16,220 nt of DNA. It comes from DASZGI01 sp035938995. Lineage in GTDB: Bacteria; Actinomycetota; Actinomycetes; Streptomycetales; Catenulisporaceae. Positions 1 through 6,629 of this stretch are shown in pieces. The notes under the pieces are model-generated. The model did no database searches and was not told the origin of the DNA. It saw nothing but the letters and a program-made list of their open reading frames with translations. The position numbers were made by a program, and so were the translations under genes. Numbering within the stretch: the stretch's first letter is position 1; each line of letters opens with the position of its first letter. The DNA lies in contig NZ_DASZGI010000251.1 of NCBI RefSeq assembly GCF_035938995.1, positions 1 to 16,220 on the forward strand. Direction: 5' to 3'.

Positions 1-683
1 AGCTCGGCAATCCGCGCCGCACGCTCGGCGGGCAAGGTGAGACGTACGCCATCGCTGATCCGCGTCCTCGATGCGCCGACGAGCAGTGCCGTCCACTGCG
101 CGGCGCGCTCATCGCGCTCGCCCAGGCTGGACAGTGAGCAGGCGACGGGCGCCGTCCGCCAGCGCTCAATCTCCGCCGTCCGCGCGGGCTGCTGATCGGA
201 CTGGTCGAGGCTGGGCGGGCAACCCGAGATCAACGCGGACCGGCGCGCCCCGACCCTGAGCTGCTCATCGGACTGATCGGCGCTGGGCGGGCAGCACTCA
301 GCTCCGCAGCGCTCGGACCGGTCGGGCAACGCGTCGAGATGGTCGACCGCCCGATGGACGGCGGCCGTGAACGCGGCGAGTTCGGCGGCGCGGCGCTCCG
401 CTTCGCTTATCCTCGCGACGAGGCGTTCCCGCATTTCGTCGCGCACGTCCGCGCAGGGGCCGGTTTCCCAGACTTCGAGCAGTTCGGCGATCTCCTCCAG
501 CGAGAGACCCAGCCGCTTCGCCGCGCCGATGAATCCCAGCCGCTCGATCGCGTCCTCGCCGTAGATCCGGTAACCGGAGGCGGTCCGACCGGCCGGGAGA
601 AGGCCCGCGCTCTCGTAGAAGCGCAGGGTGGTCGCGGGGACTCCGGCGCGCTCGGCCAGTTGGGAAATCCGATAACCGTCCAC
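1..683 (-). CDS. MerR-family transcriptional regulator, Cys-containing (3' end cut by window edge)
   Basis: Minus-strand frame opening with GTG at 683-681 and open to base 1, giving 227 N-terminal residues with no stop. The first ~70 residues are a MerR winged HTH (RISQLAERAGV...TTLRFYESAGLL...GYRIY), followed by a helical stretch typical of the dimerisation coiled coil. Cys77 (GPCADV) and Cys126/Cys130/Cys131 (RCGAECCPP) sit where metal-sensing MerR/ZntR proteins carry their ligands, so metal or thiol sensing is plausible but not shown. The later part (WRTAPVACSL; VRLTLPAERAARIAEL) is an extra C-terminal region outside the core fold. GTG is preferred because a MerR-type promoter ends only a few bases upstream (leaderless mRNA). 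It contains an in-frame 24-codon duplication. Family is firm; the ligand is unknown. Confidence 0.85.
   Translation of the reverse strand, partial: MDGYRISQLAERAGVPATTLRFYESAGLLPAGRTASGYRIYGEDAIERLGFIGAAKRLGLSLEEIAELLEVWETGPCADVRDEMRERLVARISEAERRAAELAAFTAAVHRAVDHLDALPDRSERCGAECCPPSADQSDEQLRVGARRSALISGCPPSLDQSDQQPARTAEIERWRTAPVACSLSSLGERDERAAQWTALLVGASRTRISDGVRLTLPAERAARIAE
188..295 (-). repeat. In-frame 72-bp-period tandem duplication inside the MerR gene
   Basis: Bases 188-223 and 260-295 match at 31 of 36 positions by hand count with an offset of exactly 72 bases (24 codons). The encoded peptides are CPPSLDQSDQQ (Cys155) and CPPSADQSDEQ (Cys131). The duplication lies directly after the cysteine-rich, probably ligand-binding, segment. 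Confidence 0.7.
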
Positions 684-690
684 GTGTCGA

Positions 691-721
691 CGGTAAACCT
701 TCAACCAGACTCGAACGTCAA
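691..721 (-). promoter_or_regulatory. MerR-type promoter/operator for the regulator gene
   Basis: On the minus strand TTGACG (721-716) is followed by an 18-nt spacer and TTTACC (697-692), or 19 nt to TTACCG. An over-long spacer is the hallmark of MerR-activated promoters. The spacer holds an imperfect dyad, GTTCGA and TTGAAG around a short centre. The expected transcription start is within a few bases of the GTG at 683, which implies a leaderless mRNA and autoregulation. Whether the site also controls the divergent antiporter is inference. Confidence 0.6.
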
Positions 722-837
722 GCGCGGGGCAAGGGGTCGGGGCGACGGTTATCGTCAAAACGTCGAAACACCGCACGATGGTGGCGTGGGTAGCGTGGCG
801 GCGGCGTGCGTGAGCGACTGGCCCGGGAGGAGTCGGA

Positions 838-885
838 ATGGACGGCCGGGCAGCTGGGCGCGACGGCGTTCGGGACGGGCCGTGA
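838..885 (+). CDS. Candidate 15-codon leader ORF upstream of the antiporter
   Basis: A strong ribosome-binding sequence (GGGAGGAG, 825-832) lies 5 nt upstream of ATG 838. The frame reads MDGRAAGRDGVRDGP and stops at TGA 883-885. That stop overlaps the antiporter GTG 882-884 as GTGA, a classic translational-coupling arrangement. The antiporter start itself has no obvious Shine-Dalgarno sequence closer in, which supports the leader being the translated entry point. The peptide has no recognisable function. Alternatively the ribosome-binding sequence serves a differently placed antiporter start. Confidence 0.4.
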   Translation: MDGRAAGRDGVRDGP

Positions 886-2444
886 GGCCCGCGAACCTCG
901 ACCTGATCCTGCTGGTCGGGGCGCTGGTCGTGATCGCGGCGATCGCGGCGGCCCGGGTCGCGCACGGTGTCGGGCTGCCGGGTCTGCTGGTCTTCCTCGG
1001 GCTCGGGCTCGTTTTGGGCGAGTCGGGGCTCGGGATCCGCTTCTCCGACCCTGGACTCGCCGAGGCGCTTGGGCTGAGCGCGCTCGTGCTGATCCTTGCG
1101 GAGGGCGGGCTCACTACCAACCTGTCGCACGCCCGTGCCGGGGCTCCTGCCGCCTTCCTGCTGGCGACGGTCGGGGTCGCGATCACTGCCGTGTTCGTCG
1201 CCGGGGCGGCGTACGGGATCTTCGGGCTCGGATGGCGGCAGGCGCTTCTGCTCGGCGCGGTACTCGCCCCGACCGACGCCGCCGCCGTGTTCTCCGTCCT
1301 GCGAAGACTCCCGCTGCCGCCTGCCCTTTCCGGCGTGCTGGAGGGCGAATCAGGCCTCAACGATCCGCCGTCCGTGCTGGCGGTCACGCTGCTGAGCGCG
1401 ACCGGCGGGCATGCTCCCTCGGGCCTGGTGATCGTCGGGGAAGTGGTCTACCAGCTGGCTTTCGGCGCTGCGATCGGACTCGCGGTCGGGCTGCTCGGTG
1501 CCGCCGGGCTGCGGCGGGTGGCGCTGCCCGCCTCCGGCCTCTACCCGATTGCCGTGCTCGCTTTGATCGTCGCGGGTTACGGTGCCGCGGCGGCCGCGCA
1601 CGCCAGCGGTTTCCTCGCCGTCTACGTATCCGCGCTGACGCTGGGAAACATCCGGCTTCCGCACCGCGCCGCCACCCGGGGATTCGCCGAGGGCATCGCC
1701 TGGCTCGCGCAGATCGGCCTGTTCGTCATGCTCGGGCTGCTGGTCTCGCCCTCCCGGCTGCCCGCGCAGATCTGGCCGGCCATCGTCGCGGGCCTGGTGC
1801 TGATCGTGCTGGCCCGGCCCGCCGCCGTGCTGGTCTGCACACTCCCCTTCCGCGTTCCCTGGCGGCAGCAGGCGTTCCTGTCCTACGCCGGGCTGCGCGG
1901 AGCGGTGCCGATCGTGCTGGCGACGATCCCGGTGAGCGCGCGGGTGCCGGGGGCATCCCGCCTGTTCGACCTCGTATTCCTCATCGTCGGCGTTTTCACC
2001 CTGGTGCAGGGCCCGACCCTGCCGTGGGCGGCGCGCCGGCTCGGCGTGTTCACCGTGCTCGAAACGCAGGAGATCGACGTCGAGGCCGCACCGCTCGAGG
2101 ACCTGCACGCCGACCTTTTGCAGGCCCGAATCCCAAGCGACTCGCGCCTGCACGGGATTGAGCTGTTCGAGCTGCGGCTGCCGAAGGAGGCCAGTCTCGC
2201 GCTGATCGTGCGCGACGGGCGCGGCTTCGTGCCCGGACCGAACACCCGCCTCGAGATCGGCGACCGACTGCTGATCGTCGCTTCGGCCGCGGTGCGCGAG
2301 CAGGCCGAGCGGCGGCTGCGCGCGGTCAGTCGGGCCGGGAAGCTGGCCGGCTGGTTCGGCGAGGAAGGGAGCTCCCCCGCGCCGCCACTACGGCGAAGCC
2401 GAGGAGTGCCGTGGCGGTTGCCACGCCTTCGGCCACCACCGTGA
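882..2444 (+). CDS. CPA1-family Na+ or K+/H+ antiporter with C-terminal TrkA_C domain
   Basis: About 520 residues from GTG 882. The first ~390 residues are almost entirely hydrophobic (about 12 membrane helices). They carry the CPA1 exchanger signatures LAPTDAAAVFSVLRR (T131-D132) and EGESGLNDPPS (N160-D161), where the conserved Asp residues bind the cation and proton. Residues ~420-485 (LHGIELFELRLP ... GDRLLIVAS) form a TrkA_C (RCK_C) ligand-binding domain, as in the potassium/proton antiporters of the NhaP2/CvrA group. It would exchange cytoplasmic monovalent cations for external protons across the plasma membrane. GTG 882 was chosen because it opens just before the first helix and overlaps the leader stop; the frame is open further upstream, but that part is antisense to the MerR gene. 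The last ~39 residues are basic, Pro-rich and overlap the facing gene. Family is firm; the ion is not determined. Confidence 0.88.
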   Translation: MRPANLDLILLVGALVVIAAIAAARVAHGVGLPGLLVFLGLGLVLGESGLGIRFSDPGLAEALGLSALVLILAEGGLTTNLSHARAGAPAAFLLATVGVAITAVFVAGAAYGIFGLGWRQALLLGAVLAPTDAAAVFSVLRRLPLPPALSGVLEGESGLNDPPSVLAVTLLSATGGHAPSGLVIVGEVVYQLAFGAAIGLAVGLLGAAGLRRVALPASGLYPIAVLALIVAGYGAAAAAHASGFLAVYVSALTLGNIRLPHRAATRGFAEGIAWLAQIGLFVMLGLLVSPSRLPAQIWPAIVAGLVLIVLARPAAVLVCTLPFRVPWRQQAFLSYAGLRGAVPIVLATIPVSARVPGASRLFDLVFLIVGVFTLVQGPTLPWAARRLGVFTVLETQEIDVEAAPLEDLHADLLQARIPSDSRLHGIELFELRLPKEASLALIVRDGRGFVPGPNTRLEIGDRLLIVASAAVREQAERRLRAVSRAGKLAGWFGEEGSSPAPPLRRSRGVPWRLPRLRPPP

Positions 2445-2826
2445 CGACCTTCTTTGTGAACCATATGGGCTCGTACATGTTCGGCAGCGGCCCGAGCGTG
2501 CCCACGTTGACGTAGCGGTAGAGCAGGATGGCCCCGAGCGCGCTGGCCGCGATGAGAAACACCACCGCCCACACCACCCGGCTCGCGGTGAGCAGGATCA
2601 GCAGCGCCGCCGCCGAGGCGACTCCCGCTTCGATCCGGAAAAGGTCGCCCTGGCTGATGCTCTGCCGAATCGGATCGTAGTTGGCGGCGAGATCCGCGTG
2701 AACGTAGGCGTCCACGGCGAGACCGGCCGCCGTCAGAAGTCGGAAGAGCCAGACAACGGCGGGCAGCGGCGCGCCCGATCGCGCCGTATCGGATCGCGCT
2801 GCGCCCGCCGTCGCTGTTCCCCTCAT
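2326..2826 (-). CDS. Small integral membrane protein, four predicted helices, unknown function
   Basis: 166 residues from ATG 2826. Hydrophobic segments at roughly residues 21-43, 62-81, 84-104 and 121-149 suggest a four-helix inner-membrane protein. The loop containing NPxxN-like YVNVGTLGPLPNMYEP lies between helices 3 and 4, and the C-terminus is basic and Ser/Arg-rich. I do not recognise a named family. It converges on the antiporter and its last 39 codons are antisense to the antiporter's last 39 codons. No Shine-Dalgarno sequence is visible before the ATG; an inverted repeat arm lies only 5 nt upstream. The membrane pattern and consistent third-position GC make it a credible gene; its role is unknown. 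Confidence 0.75.
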   Translation of the reverse strand: MRGTATAGAARSDTARSGAPLPAVVWLFRLLTAAGLAVDAYVHADLAANYDPIRQSISQGDLFRIEAGVASAAALLILLTASRVVWAVVFLIAASALGAILLYRYVNVGTLGPLPNMYEPIWFTKKVVTVVAEGVATATALLGFAVVAARGSSLPRRTSRPASRPD

Positions 2827-2831
2827 ACCAA

Positions 2832-2904
2832 GGAAACGGATCGTTCGCGGGCCGCGGTTCAGCCGCCGCCGTACTGAACCGTAGTGGCTTTCAGATCCGT
2901 TTCC
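2832..2904. promoter_or_regulatory. Nested inverted repeats in the divergent intergenic region
   Basis: Outer arms GGAAACGGATC (2832-2842) and GATCCGTTTCC (2894-2904) are perfect 11-bp complements. Inside them CGGTTCAG (2855-2862) and CTGAACCG (2874-2881) form a perfect 8-bp dyad with an 11-nt spacer. The pair lies between the start of the membrane-protein gene and the secreted propeller gene. Most likely these are operators for a dimeric repressor, but no specific family is identified. Confidence 0.5.
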
Positions 2905-3047
2905 GTTGAGTCACACCCGTCTCGGGGGGGTTTCGCCGAGCCGGTGAGCACGCTTCACGCTGCGCGAATACATGTCCGGCACCGGCATCGCCCCACGTCA
3001 ACCACCCCACGGCGGCGTCGGTCCGTTCCGTACGAATGGAGTGCGCC

Positions 3048-4163
3048 ATGGTACGACGAACGCGTTACACCTCTTTTCTCGCCGCCGCGGGCTTCGCGGC
3101 GGCGCTGGCGGCGGCCACGGCGGCGCCGCCCGCCTTCGCTGCGGGCGCCGTCGTGGACAGCGGACCGCCCACGACCCTCGCCTCGACCGTCCCGGCCAAC
3201 GGGGACGTGAACCCCTACGGCGTGGCCGTGGTGCCCGAATCTGCCGGAGCCCTGCACGCCGGGAACGTCCTGGTCAGCAACTTCAACGACTCCGCGAACC
3301 TCCAGGGCACCGGGACCACGATCATGCAGGTCTCCCCCGGCGGCTCGGTGAGCACGTTCGCCCAGATCGACGCGATGCACCTGCCGGGCGACTGTCCGGG
3401 CGGGGTGGGCCTGACCACCGCGCTGGTCGCGCTACGCTCAGGCTGGGTGATAGTCGGCTCGCTGCCCACCTCTGACGGCACCGCGGCCACCGCGAAGGCC
3501 GGCTGCCTGCTCGTGCTCGACGACCACGGCACCGTGCGGGAGACCATCGCAGGCCACGGAATCAACGGTCCGTGGGACATGACCGCCCTCGACCTCGGCT
3601 CGGTGGCCCAGCTGTTCGTGACCAACGTGCTGAACGGCACGGTGAACGCGGGCGGCGCGACCGTCGACCACGGCACCGTCCTGCGCCTCACCCTCACGAT
3701 CTCCGGCGACGACGCGCCGCGCGTGGTCGACCGGGACGTCATCGGCTCCGGCTTCGGTGAGCACAGCGACCCTGCGGCTCTGGTCGTCGGCCCCACCGGC
3801 GTCGGACTCGCGCAGAACGGGACGCTCTACGTCGCCGACACCGTGGGCAACCGGATCGCCGCGATCCCGAACGCGCCGTGGCGCTCCGACAGCGCCGGCA
3901 CCGGAACGACGGTGACGTCGGGCGGCTGGCTGAACTCGCCGCTCGGACTGGCCATCGGGCACGACGACTCGATCCTCACCGTGAACGCGGGCGACGGGAA
4001 CCTGGTGGCCACCACTCCCGCGGGCATGCAGGTGCAGAAGGTTCAGCTCGACTCCTCCGGAAGCCCGGCCGGTGCCGGGGCGCTCTTCGGCCTGGCTCCC
4101 GTGGGCAGCGACAACGTCTACTTCGTGGACGACGCGACGAACACGCTCGCGCTGCTGCACTGA
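3048..4163 (+). CDS. Secreted beta-propeller-like (NHL/SMP-30-type) protein
   Basis: 371 residues from ATG 3048, chosen because GGAG (3038-3041) lies 6 nt upstream; an ATG 12 nt earlier lacks a ribosome site. An N-terminal signal peptide (MVRRTRYTSF then an Ala-rich core, cleavage near AFAAG) predicts export. The mature protein shows repeated blade-like segments such as NPYGVAVVP, GNVLVSNFNDS, LAQNGTLYVADTVGNRIAAI, LNSPLGLAIG and DSILTVNAGDGNLV, which resemble NHL or strictosidine-synthase/SMP-30 propellers. There are no catalytic residues I can assign, so a binding or scaffolding role is as likely as an enzyme. It is followed by a strong hairpin and is probably monocistronic. Confidence 0.78.
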   Translation: MVRRTRYTSFLAAAGFAAALAAATAAPPAFAAGAVVDSGPPTTLASTVPANGDVNPYGVAVVPESAGALHAGNVLVSNFNDSANLQGTGTTIMQVSPGGSVSTFAQIDAMHLPGDCPGGVGLTTALVALRSGWVIVGSLPTSDGTAATAKAGCLLVLDDHGTVRETIAGHGINGPWDMTALDLGSVAQLFVTNVLNGTVNAGGATVDHGTVLRLTLTISGDDAPRVVDRDVIGSGFGEHSDPAALVVGPTGVGLAQNGTLYVADTVGNRIAAIPNAPWRSDSAGTGTTVTSGGWLNSPLGLAIGHDDSILTVNAGDGNLVATTPAGMQVQKVQLDSSGSPAGAGALFGLAPVGSDNVYFVDDATNTLALLH

Positions 4164-4215
4164 CGCCTGCACGGAATCGAGCGGAATCGCGGATGCCTTA
4201 CGCGGTGCTTACCGC

Positions 4216-4243
4216 CCCCGCTCCGGGACACCCCGGAGCGGGG
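4216..4243 (+). terminator. GC-rich hairpin, probable terminator of the propeller gene
   Basis: A perfect 12-bp stem, CCCCGCTCCGGG (4216-4227) with CCCGGAGCGGGG (4232-4243), closes an ACAC tetraloop 53 nt after the stop of the upstream gene. No U-tract follows, as is common for terminators in high-GC actinomycetes. It ends 20 nt before the next start, so it could also affect expression of the downstream operon. Confidence 0.6.
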
Positions 4244-4251
4244 ACCCGGCC

Positions 4252-4263
4252 TATCGTGGACGG
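4252..4263 (+). promoter_or_regulatory. Candidate -10 box giving a leaderless LolA/RseB-like mRNA
   Basis: TATCGT (4252-4257) fits TANNNT and is separated by 6 nt from the GTG at 4264. No Shine-Dalgarno sequence precedes that GTG. Together these suggest a leaderless transcript starting at or next to the start codon. No convincing -35 box is present; its place would fall in the hairpin. Confidence 0.35.
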
Positions 4264-5586
4264 GTGAGCGTTGTCCGCCGCGACACATTCCGCAGATGGA
4301 CTGCTGTCGGGGCCGGGATCGCCGCGCTGTGCGCGTTGCCGGGCGTCATCGGCGCGCTCCCGGTCTCGGCGGCTCCGGTCGCCCCGACGGCGCTAAAGGC
4401 GCGGATTCTGGCCGCGGCCGACCACCCGTATCAGGGCCTGGTCTCCAGCGCCGGGGCCCTGGACGTGCCCGCATTGCCGCAGCTCGGCGCTGTCAGCTCG
4501 CTGCTCGGCGGGGTCACCTCAATCCGCACCTGGTTCGCCGGGCCGGACGCGTGGCGCACGGACGTGGACGGGCTGACCGGCGAGCAGGACATGTATCAGA
4601 CCCCTTTCGGGACCGACTCCTGGGACTTCGAGACCGGCCAGATCACCCAGGTCGTGGGCAATCCGTCCATCCGGCTTCCGCGCCCGCAGGACTTCGTGCC
4701 CGCGCAGCTCGGTCTGCGGCTGCTGCACACGGCTGGACCGTCCGACCGGCTCTCCGCGCTGGCGCCGCTCAAGGTGGCCGGGATCTCCGCGGCAGGGCTG
4801 GAGATCCGTCCGGCGTCGGCGGACAGCACGATCGGGCGGATCGATATCTGGGCCGATCCGGCGACGGGGGTGCCGCTGCAAGTTGCGGTGTACGCGCGCG
4901 GAGCGGCGAGGGCGGAGCTGACCACCCGGTTCCTCGACGTGCAGCTGACCGAGCCGGCGGCCTCTGACGTGACCTTCCTCCCTGCCCCGGGCCTGCCGGT
5001 CGCCACCGCGACCACGTCGGACATCACGTCGCTGCTCGACAATCGGGCCCTGGTTCCGCTGCCGACCTCGCTGGCCGGGCTGCCCGCGTCGGCCTCGCTG
5101 GCGGGCTACGGCGCGGCGGTGTCGGGCTACGGGTCCGGGTTCTCCACCTTCGCAGCGCTCTACCTCGGCGACCGACTGGGCGATTCCGCCATGTCCGCCG
5201 CCACGAGCGGTGGGGCGGCGCCGGTGACCTTCGGCAACGGGGGCGTCGGCGCTTCGGGCACGGGCCGGTTGATCCAGACGCCGCTGTTGTCCGTGGTGAT
5301 TGCCAGAGGGCAGCGGTTCGATCAGGTCTTCCTGCTGGCCGGGTTCACCACGCCGGACGTGCTGGTGCGAGCCGCCGGCGATCTGCTCACCTACGAGCGG
5401 GACGCGTTCCCGGCGGCACTGTGCCGCGCCTTCGGCGGCTTCGGGCCTCCGCAGCCGGCGACCGGTGTGCAGGCGGCGCCGGCGCCCGGCGGCGTCTCGC
5501 CAGGCGGCGCCGCTCCCAGTACGGCTCCCAGCGGCGCTCTGCCCGGCCAGGCGCCGCTGATCGTTCGGAGGTGCCCGGCACAGTGA
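4264..5586 (+). CDS. Secreted LolA/RseB-like protein, first gene of an ABC-transporter operon
   Basis: 440 residues from GTG 4264. An N-terminal signal sequence (RRDTFRRWTAVGAG followed by a hydrophobic run, cleavage near VSAAP) exports it. Residues ~45-260 have the features of the LolA/RseB half-barrel fold: YQGLVSSAG near the start, then WRTDVDG, a DMYQTPFGTDSWDFETGQ strand pair, and RIDIWADPATGVPLQVAVYA followed by LTTRFLDVQL. Members bind lipids, lipoproteins or membrane-stress signals at the cell surface. The C-terminal ~60 residues are Pro/Ala/Gly-rich. The stop overlaps the ATPase start as GTGA, so the three genes are almost certainly coexpressed; it may deliver or sense the transporter's substrate. 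The fold assignment is by motif resemblance, so moderately sure. Confidence 0.75.
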   Translation: MSVVRRDTFRRWTAVGAGIAALCALPGVIGALPVSAAPVAPTALKARILAAADHPYQGLVSSAGALDVPALPQLGAVSSLLGGVTSIRTWFAGPDAWRTDVDGLTGEQDMYQTPFGTDSWDFETGQITQVVGNPSIRLPRPQDFVPAQLGLRLLHTAGPSDRLSALAPLKVAGISAAGLEIRPASADSTIGRIDIWADPATGVPLQVAVYARGAARAELTTRFLDVQLTEPAASDVTFLPAPGLPVATATTSDITSLLDNRALVPLPTSLAGLPASASLAGYGAAVSGYGSGFSTFAALYLGDRLGDSAMSAATSGGAAPVTFGNGGVGASGTGRLIQTPLLSVVIARGQRFDQVFLLAGFTTPDVLVRAAGDLLTYERDAFPAALCRAFGGFGPPQPATGVQAAPAPGGVSPGGAAPSTAPSGALPGQAPLIVRRCPAQ

Positions 5587-6629
5587 TCACCACCCACCAG
5601 GTGACCAAGCGCTTCGGCGCGGTCGTGGCCGTGGACGGCGTCGACCTCGACGTACGCGAGGGCGATCGCTACGGACTGCTCGGGCCGAACGGCTCGGGCA
5701 AGACGACCCTGCTGCGGATGCTGCTGGCCCTGATCTTCGCCACAAGCGGCGAGATCGAGGTGGCGGGCGAGCCCATCCCGCGCCGGGCCGCCCGGGTGCT
5801 CCCGCGGATCGGCTCGCTCATCGAGGGCCCGGCGGCGTACGGATACCTGTCCGGGCGGGCGAATCTGGCGCTGCTCGACGCGGCCGGGCCGGGCGACGCG
5901 ACCGGCGGGCGGCGCACCCGCAAGGCACGAATAGACGACGCCCTCGACTGCGTCGGGCTCGGCGGGATCGACCGCAGGCCGGTGCGCGCGTATTCGCTGG
6001 GGATGCGGCAGCGGCTCGGCCTCGCGGCCGCGCTGCTGCGCCGCCCGCAGCTGCTGATCCTGGACGAACCGACCAACGGCCTGGACCCGCGCGGCATCCG
6101 GGAGATCCGCGACCTGCTGATCGAGCTCAACAGCGACGGTGTCACGGTCCTGCTTTCCAGCCACCTGCTCGGCGAGATCGAGCAGCTCTGCACGCGCGTC
6201 GGCGTCCTGGACCGGGGGCGGCTGGTCATCCAGGACGAGCTAGACCGGCTCCGGGCGCCGACCGATCGGGTGCTGCTGCGTACTCCGGACGCCGAGCAGG
6301 CCGCCGCGTTGCTGGACGGCAAGGTGGACGTGCGCGAGGGCGACCGGCTCGTGGTGCGCGCGCCGGATGCGGCGGAACTCAACGCGAGGCTGGTCGGGGC
6401 AGGGCTGCGGGTCGAGGAGATGGTGCGGGAGCGCCGGTCGCTCGAGGAGTTGGTGATGAACGCGACCGGACCCAGCGCGGACCGGTTCGACGCGCCGGAC
6501 GCGGGCAGGTCCGCGCCGCCGAATGGTTCCGCGGTGCCAGACGATGCCACGACGCCGGATGGTGAGACCGCGCCAGACGGTGCAGATGCAGCTACGCCGG
6601 ACATCACGACCGCGCAGGACGCTTCATGA
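5583..6629 (+). CDS. ABC transporter ATP-binding protein, BcrA-like
   Basis: 348 residues from GTG 5583, which overlaps the upstream TGA; GGAGG (5567-5571) lies 11 nt upstream. Motifs seen: Walker A GPNGSGKTT (34-42), signature YSLGM (137-141), Walker B LLILDEP (157-163), D-loop NGLD, and switch His194 in LLSSH. The block IGSLIEGPAAYGYLSGRANL after the nucleotide-binding part is characteristic of BcrA-type ATPases (bacitracin and lantibiotic export group). It would energise the adjacent permease from the cytoplasmic face. The last ~60 residues are a low-complexity tail rich in Asp, Thr, Pro and Ala (repeated ATTPDGET-type units), which core BcrA proteins lack. The substrate is unknown. Confidence 0.93.
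   Translation: MITTHQVTKRFGAVVAVDGVDLDVREGDRYGLLGPNGSGKTTLLRMLLALIFATSGEIEVAGEPIPRRAARVLPRIGSLIEGPAAYGYLSGRANLALLDAAGPGDATGGRRTRKARIDDALDCVGLGGIDRRPVRAYSLGMRQRLGLAAALLRRPQLLILDEPTNGLDPRGIREIRDLLIELNSDGVTVLLSSHLLGEIEQLCTRVGVLDRGRLVIQDELDRLRAPTDRVLLRTPDAEQAAALLDGKVDVREGDRLVVRAPDAAELNARLVGAGLRVEEMVRERRSLEELVMNATGPSADRFDAPDAGRSAPPNGSAVPDDATTPDGETAPDGADAATPDITTAQDAS

Noticed and set aside
339..881. Upstream in-frame extension of the antiporter
   Set aside because: It runs antisense through the MerR gene and its promoter and lacks membrane or domain features; the antiporter proper begins just before its first helix.
6234..6249. CTAGACC motif resembling a DasR half site
   Set aside because: It lies inside the ABC ATPase coding region and matches the full consensus at only about 9 of 16 positions.
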